A stretch of DNA of 64,000 nucleotides from Achromobacter mucicolens (GTDB lineage Bacteria; Pseudomonadota; Gammaproteobacteria; Burkholderiales; Burkholderiaceae_B): contig NZ_CADIJP010000007.1 in NCBI RefSeq assembly GCF_902859725.1, positions 186,001 through 250,000 of the forward strand, read 5' to 3'. A program made the translations under genes and the position numbers. Position 1 is the first letter of the stretch; every line of letters begins with the position of its first letter. Shown here in pieces: positions 60,188 through 64,000 of the stretch. The notes under the pieces are model-generated. The model worked only from the letters and a program-made list of their open reading frames with translations. It did not search any database and was not told the origin of the DNA.

Positions 60188-61159
60188 ATGAAACGGGATC
60201 TTTTCGCTATCGCGCTATTCGGGGTGGTGCTCGTGGCCGTGGCCGCGCTGGCCCAGTCGGGCGTGCTGCTGACGTTCGTGATGATGTCGCTCTACGCGGC
60301 GCTGCTGTCGCAGGCCTGGAACATCCTGGGTGGGTACGGCGGCCAGCTGTCGTTCGGGCATGCGCTCTTTTTCGGCGTGGGCGCGTACGCGCAGGCGCTG
60401 GGCCAGTTGAACCTGGGCCTGAACCCGTGGCTGGTGCTGCCCATGGCAATTGCGCTGGGCGCGCTGGTCGGCGTGGCGGTGGGCGGGCTGACGTTCCGCT
60501 ACGGGCTCAAGGGTTCGTACTTTGCGCTGGTGACGCTGGCATTTGCTGAAGTATTCCGCATCCTGGCGCTCTCGGCCTCGTTTACCGGCGGCGGCGTCGG
60601 GCTCATGGTGCCGCTGCAGGAAGGCGTGGCCAACATGCAGTTCGGCTCGCGCCGCGGCTACATCTACCTGCTGCTTGCATTCGTGCTGCTGGCGCTGCTG
60701 GTGACCGCGTGGCTGCGTCATTCCCGCTTCGGCGCCTACCTGCAGGCCGTGCGCGACAACGAGGACGCGGCGCGCGCCATCGGCGTGAATCCGCTGCGCG
60801 TCAAGCTGGGTGGCATCGCCCTGTCGGCCGCCTTCATGAGCGTGGCCGGCGCCTTTTACGTGCAGGTCTTCCAGTACATCGACCCGGGCATCGCCTTTGG
60901 CTCGGCCGTGTCGGTGGAGGCCCTGGTGGGCGCCATCGTGGGCGGCATGGGCACCCTGTGGGGGCCGCTGCTGGGGGCGGTGACGCTGCATGCGCTGGCC
61001 GACCTGACCCGCAACCTCTTCGGCGAGCTGCCGGGCATCAGCATGGTGATCTACGGCGCGGTGCTGATTCTGATCGTGATGTTCATGCCGCGCGGCATCA
61101 CCGGCGGCGGGCAGTCGCTTGGCCGCCTGTTTGGAATGAAGGAGCGCGCCCGTGTCTGA
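60188..61159 (+). CDS. LivM-type ABC permease
   Basis: The protein is 323 residues from the ATG at 60188, 2 bp after the LivH stop. Membrane segments run throughout, with NILGGYGGQLSFGHALFFGVGAYAQAL and the cytoplasmic loop AVRDNEDAARAIGVNPLRVKLGGIALSAAFMSVAGAFYV as LivM hallmarks. It is the second half of the channel and overlaps the LivG gene by 8 bp. Confidence 0.93.
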   Translation: MKRDLFAIALFGVVLVAVAALAQSGVLLTFVMMSLYAALLSQAWNILGGYGGQLSFGHALFFGVGAYAQALGQLNLGLNPWLVLPMAIALGALVGVAVGGLTFRYGLKGSYFALVTLAFAEVFRILALSASFTGGGVGLMVPLQEGVANMQFGSRRGYIYLLLAFVLLALLVTAWLRHSRFGAYLQAVRDNEDAARAIGVNPLRVKLGGIALSAAFMSVAGAFYVQVFQYIDPGIAFGSAVSVEALVGAIVGGMGTLWGPLLGAVTLHALADLTRNLFGELPGISMVIYGAVLILIVMFMPRGITGGGQSLGRLFGMKERARV

Positions 61160-61907
61160 CATCCTGCTTCAAGCGCGCAATTTGTCCATCACGTTTGGCG
61201 GCCTGAAGGCCGTGCAGGACGTGAGCCTGGATGTGCGGGAAGGCTCGCTGACCGCGCTGGTCGGACCCAACGGCGCCGGCAAGACCACGCTATTTGGCCT
61301 GCTGTCGGGTTTTCTGAAGCCCGGGTCGGGCTCGGTGCACTTCGCCGGCCAGGACATCACGGGCCAGGCGCCGCACGAATCCGCGCGGCTCGGCCTGACC
61401 CGCACTTTCCAGATCGTGCAGCCATTCGGCGCGCAGACCGTGCGCCAGAACATCGCCGTGGGCGCGCATCTGCGCCTGGCGGACCGCGATGAGGCGCTTG
61501 CCTCGGCCGAGGCCGTGGCCGCGCGCGTCAACCTGCAGGCCTCGCTGGACAAGCCGGCGGCGGACCTGACGGTGGCCGGACGCAAGCGCCTGGAACTGGC
61601 GCGCGCGCTGGCCACGCGGCCGCGCCTCTTGCTGCTGGACGAGGTGCTGGCGGGCCTGAACCCCAGTGAGATCGACGAGATGATTCCGGTGGTGAAAAAG
61701 CTGGTGGACGATGGTGTCACCGTGCTGATGATCGAACACGTGATGCGGGCGGTGATGAGCCTGGCCGAGCATGTGTGGGTGCTGGCGCAGGGACGCCTGA
61801 TCGCCTCGGGCACGCCCGGCGAGGTCACGCGCGACCCCAAGGTCGTGGAGGCCTATCTGGGCCACGGCGCGGCGGCGCGGCTTGCCGCGCAGGGAGCGCC
61901 GGCATGA
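61152..61907 (+). CDS. LivG-type ABC importer ATPase
   Basis: The protein is 251 residues from a GTG at 61152 inside the end of the permease gene. Walker A is GPNGAGKTTLFGLLSG and Walker B is LLLLDEVLAGLNPSE, with LTVAGRKRLELARALA as a diverged signature region. It provides one of the two nucleotide-binding subunits and overlaps the next ATPase gene by 4 bp. Confidence 0.93.
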   Translation: MSDILLQARNLSITFGGLKAVQDVSLDVREGSLTALVGPNGAGKTTLFGLLSGFLKPGSGSVHFAGQDITGQAPHESARLGLTRTFQIVQPFGAQTVRQNIAVGAHLRLADRDEALASAEAVAARVNLQASLDKPAADLTVAGRKRLELARALATRPRLLLLDEVLAGLNPSEIDEMIPVVKKLVDDGVTVLMIEHVMRAVMSLAEHVWVLAQGRLIASGTPGEVTRDPKVVEAYLGHGAAARLAAQGAPA

Positions 61908-62614
61908 GCGCGCTGCTGGAGGTCAAAGGCTTGCGGGCGGGCTACGGGCGCATGGAAGTGCTGCGCGGCGTGGACCTGGATGTGGGCGCGGGCGAGATCG
62001 TGGTGCTGCTCGGCAGCAACGGCGCGGGCAAATCCACCCTGAACAACACGGTGTGCGGCCTGTGCCGGCCGTGGGGCGGCACGGTGCGCTTCGAAGGCCA
62101 GGACCTGACCGGCCGCCACTACCGTCAGGTGGTGCAGGCAGGCCTGATCCAGGTGCCCGAGGGCCGCCGCGTGTTCCCGAACCTGAGCGTGAGCGAGAAC
62201 CTGGAACTGGGCTCGTTCACCCGGGCGCGCGAACGCCGCGCGCAAAACCTGGACAAGGTGCTGGACATTTTTCCGCGGCTGCGCGAACGCCTGGATCAAC
62301 TGGCGGGCACGATGTCGGGCGGGGAACAGCAGATGCTGGCCATCGGCCGCGGCCTCATGGCCGAGCCGCGCCTCTTGATCCTGGACGAACCCTCCCTTGG
62401 CCTGTCGCCGTTGATGGTCGAGGAACTGTTCGGCCTCATCAAGCGGTTGCATGGCGACGGACTGGCTATTTTGCTGGTCGAGCAGAACGTGGGCCAGTCC
62501 CTCGAAACCGGGCAGCGGGCCTATGTGCTGGAAAACGGCGCCGTGCGCTACAGCGGCAGCTGTCCCGACCTTTTGGCCAGCGACGACGTGCGCCGCGCCT
62601 ATCTGGGGATGTAA
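61904..62614 (+). CDS. LivF-type ABC importer ATPase
   Basis: The protein is 236 residues from the ATG at 61904. Walker A is GSNGAGKSTLNNTVCGL, the signature is MSGGEQQMLAIGRGL, and Walker B is LLILDEPSLGLSPLMVEELF. EGRRVFPNLSVSENLELGSF is a LivF hallmark. It pairs with the LivG-like ATPase. The hydro-lyase large-subunit gene follows after 2 bp, tying transport and metabolism together. Confidence 0.93.
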   Translation: MSALLEVKGLRAGYGRMEVLRGVDLDVGAGEIVVLLGSNGAGKSTLNNTVCGLCRPWGGTVRFEGQDLTGRHYRQVVQAGLIQVPEGRRVFPNLSVSENLELGSFTRARERRAQNLDKVLDIFPRLRERLDQLAGTMSGGEQQMLAIGRGLMAEPRLLILDEPSLGLSPLMVEELFGLIKRLHGDGLAILLVEQNVGQSLETGQRAYVLENGAVRYSGSCPDLLASDDVRRAYLGM

Positions 62615-62616
62615 TC

Positions 62617-63885
62617 ATGGCCCAGCCTCAAACCCTGGCCCAGAAGCTGATCGCCGCCGCCTGCGGGCGTGAGACGGTGGCCGAGGGCGAAATCGTGACC
62701 TGTGCAGTCGACCTGGCGATGTTCCACGATTCCAGCGGCCCCCGGCGCCTGCAGCCCATGCTGCAAGAGCTGGGCGCCACGTTGTGGGACCCGTCCCGCA
62801 TCGTGCTGGTCATCGACCACTACGTGCCGGAATCGGACGACGAATCGCGCCGCATCGTGCGCATCGCGCGCGACTGGGCCGCGGAGCAGCAACTGCCCAA
62901 CGTGTATGACTCGGTCGGCATCTGTCATGTAGTCGTGCCGCAGCACGGCCACATCCGCCCCGGCATGTTCTGCGTGGGCGGCGATTCCCATTCGCCGACC
63001 GGCGGCGCGTTTGGCGCGTATATGTTCGGCATCGGCAGCACCGAAATGCTGGGCGTGGCGGTCACCGGCCAGATCTGGGTCAAGGTGCCCAAGACGCTGA
63101 TGATGCACTGGCGCGGGCAACTGGCGGCCGGCGTCACCGCCAAGGACATGATGCTGCACATGATCGGCCGCTACGGCATGAACGGCGGGCGCTACCAGGC
63201 GGTGGAATTCTGCGGCGAGGCAGTGCGCGCGCTGTCCATGCAAGAGCGCATGACGCTGTCGAACATGAGCGCCGAGCTGGGCTCGCAGGTGGGCCTGATC
63301 GCCCCGGACGAGACCACCGCGGCCTATCTGCGCGAGGCGGGCGTGACGGCGGACCTGGACCTGGCGCGCTGGCAGAGCGACCCGCAGGCCGACGCCGAAT
63401 GGCACGAGTTCGATGCCGCGGCGCTGGCCCCGCAGGTCGCCGCGCCGCACAGCCCGGCCAACGCGCGCGGCGTGGACGAATACAACGACGTGCCGGTTCA
63501 GGTGGCGTATATCGGCGCCTGCACCGGCGCCAAGCTGGATGACCTGCGCGCCGCGGCCAGCGTGCTGCGCGGCCGCCGGCTGGCGGACGGCATGCAGCTG
63601 ATGGTTGCGCCGGCCAGCCGGGTGGATCAGGAACAGGCCGACCGTGAGGGCGTCATGCAGGTGCTGCGTGACGCCGGGGCTCAGGTGCTGGCCACGTCCT
63701 GCGGCGCCTGTGCGGGCTATGGCGGGTCCATTCCGGACGGCGCCAGCGTCATTTCCACCACGGCGCGCAATTTCAAGGGGCGCATGGGCTCGGAGACCGC
63801 GCAGGTCTACCTGGCTTCGCCCTACACGGTCGCGGCGTCGGCCGTGGCGGGCCGCGTGGCCGATCCCCGGGAGTTCCTGGCATGA
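62617..63885 (+). CDS. LeuC-like hydro-lyase large subunit (aconitase superfamily)
   Basis: The protein is 422 residues from the ATG at 62617, the length of the compact LeuC/homoaconitase type. The expected Fe-S cluster cysteines are present: one in YIGACTGAKLDDL and two in TSCGACAGYGG. GDSHSPTGGAFGAYMFGIGSTE is the substrate and cluster region. Relatives include 3-isopropylmalate, homocitrate, 2,3-dimethylmalate and citraconate/2-methylmalate hydro-lyases. The cluster motifs differ from classical LeuC (IGSCTNSR and GCSMC), and the gene sits in an importer operon, so a catabolic role is likelier than leucine synthesis. It overlaps the small-subunit gene by 4 bp. Confidence 0.9.
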   Translation: MAQPQTLAQKLIAAACGRETVAEGEIVTCAVDLAMFHDSSGPRRLQPMLQELGATLWDPSRIVLVIDHYVPESDDESRRIVRIARDWAAEQQLPNVYDSVGICHVVVPQHGHIRPGMFCVGGDSHSPTGGAFGAYMFGIGSTEMLGVAVTGQIWVKVPKTLMMHWRGQLAAGVTAKDMMLHMIGRYGMNGGRYQAVEFCGEAVRALSMQERMTLSNMSAELGSQVGLIAPDETTAAYLREAGVTADLDLARWQSDPQADAEWHEFDAAALAPQVAAPHSPANARGVDEYNDVPVQVAYIGACTGAKLDDLRAAASVLRGRRLADGMQLMVAPASRVDQEQADREGVMQVLRDAGAQVLATSCGACAGYGGSIPDGASVISTTARNFKGRMGSETAQVYLASPYTVAASAVAGRVADPREFLA

Positions 63886-64000
63886 ACGCAGACACCACGA
63901 CGCACCGCGTCTGGCGCGTGGGCGCGGACATCGACACCGATGCGCTGGCGCCGGGCGCCTACATGAAATTCGGCATCGACGAGATCGCGCGCCACTGCCT
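63882..64000 (+). CDS. LeuD-like hydro-lyase small subunit, 5' part only
   Basis: About 39 codons are visible before the window ends: MNADTTTHRVWRVGADIDTD, then the family's conserved region around ALAPGAYMKF. The pattern V-G-x-D-I-D-T-D-x-(I/L)-x-P is typical of the swivelling small subunit of aconitase-superfamily hydro-lyases. Its start overlaps the large-subunit stop (ATGA), so the two are coupled. Confidence 0.85.
   Translation, partial: MNADTTTHRVWRVGADIDTDALAPGAYMKFGIDEIARHC

Overview
The window is GC-rich, densely packed chromosomal DNA from a betaproteobacterium. It is most likely from the Alcaligenaceae (Achromobacter/Bordetella type). The grounds are a Bug-family tricarboxylate-type binding protein, many ABC importers for peptides and organic acids, a PbrR/CadR-type metal-resistance pair, a split type II secretion locus and nadE followed by glnB. 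I saw no rRNA, tRNA, CRISPR array or intact insertion sequence.

Layout. 0-4 kb: end of a PaiB-like flavoprotein gene, then a class II aldolase gene, a class V aminotransferase gene broken by one extra 7-bp repeat unit, and a peptide-type binding protein gene, facing an IclR regulator (4.0-4.8 kb). 5-9.7 kb: speG, then a leftward group of AraC regulator, ThDP-dependent enzyme, Bug binding protein and NIPSNAP protein. 9.8-12.8 kb: divergent Cd/Zn/Pb efflux ATPase and its MerR-type regulator sharing a MerR-type promoter. 12.9-18.8 kb: nitroreductase and a complete branched-chain 2-oxoacid dehydrogenase operon (E1 alpha, E1 beta, E2, E3) ending in a strong hairpin. 18.9-26.7 kb: an exported PEP-synthase-like protein, argH, a YbdG-like mechanosensitive channel, nadE and glnB. 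26.7-37.7 kb: type II secretion genes in three transcription blocks (gspF; gspDE; gspC-GHIJKLMN).

37.7-51.7 kb: a segment bracketed by two inverted copies of a structured repeat. The copies share a 60-bp core with one mismatch, and both carry GGGTGTC-N-GACACCC palindromes. Inside lie a metal-site-degenerate alkaline-phosphatase-superfamily lipoprotein, a tiny Asp/Pro-rich lipoprotein, a Tat-exported phospholipase C, a LysR regulator, a cytoplasmic-type gamma-glutamyltransferase and a glutathione/peptide-type ABC importer with a fused double ATPase. A remnant of a LysE-type exporter lies just outside the right-hand repeat.

51.9-64 kb: yaeQ; a TetR/SDR/MFS module with two matching operators; a GAF-PAS-PAS-GGDEF diguanylate cyclase; and a GntR/HutC-regulated branched-chain-amino-acid-type ABC importer joined to a LeuC/LeuD-like hydro-lyase, which runs off the window. 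That last unit looks like uptake plus dehydration/isomerisation of a hydroxy-dicarboxylate or related acid.

The most noteworthy points are the repeat-bracketed segment, the apparent pseudo-phosphodiesterase with its neighbours beside a type II secretion system, the exported PEP-synthase-like protein, the 7-bp-repeat frameshift and a predicted leaderless GntR gene whose start codon lies inside a palindrome.
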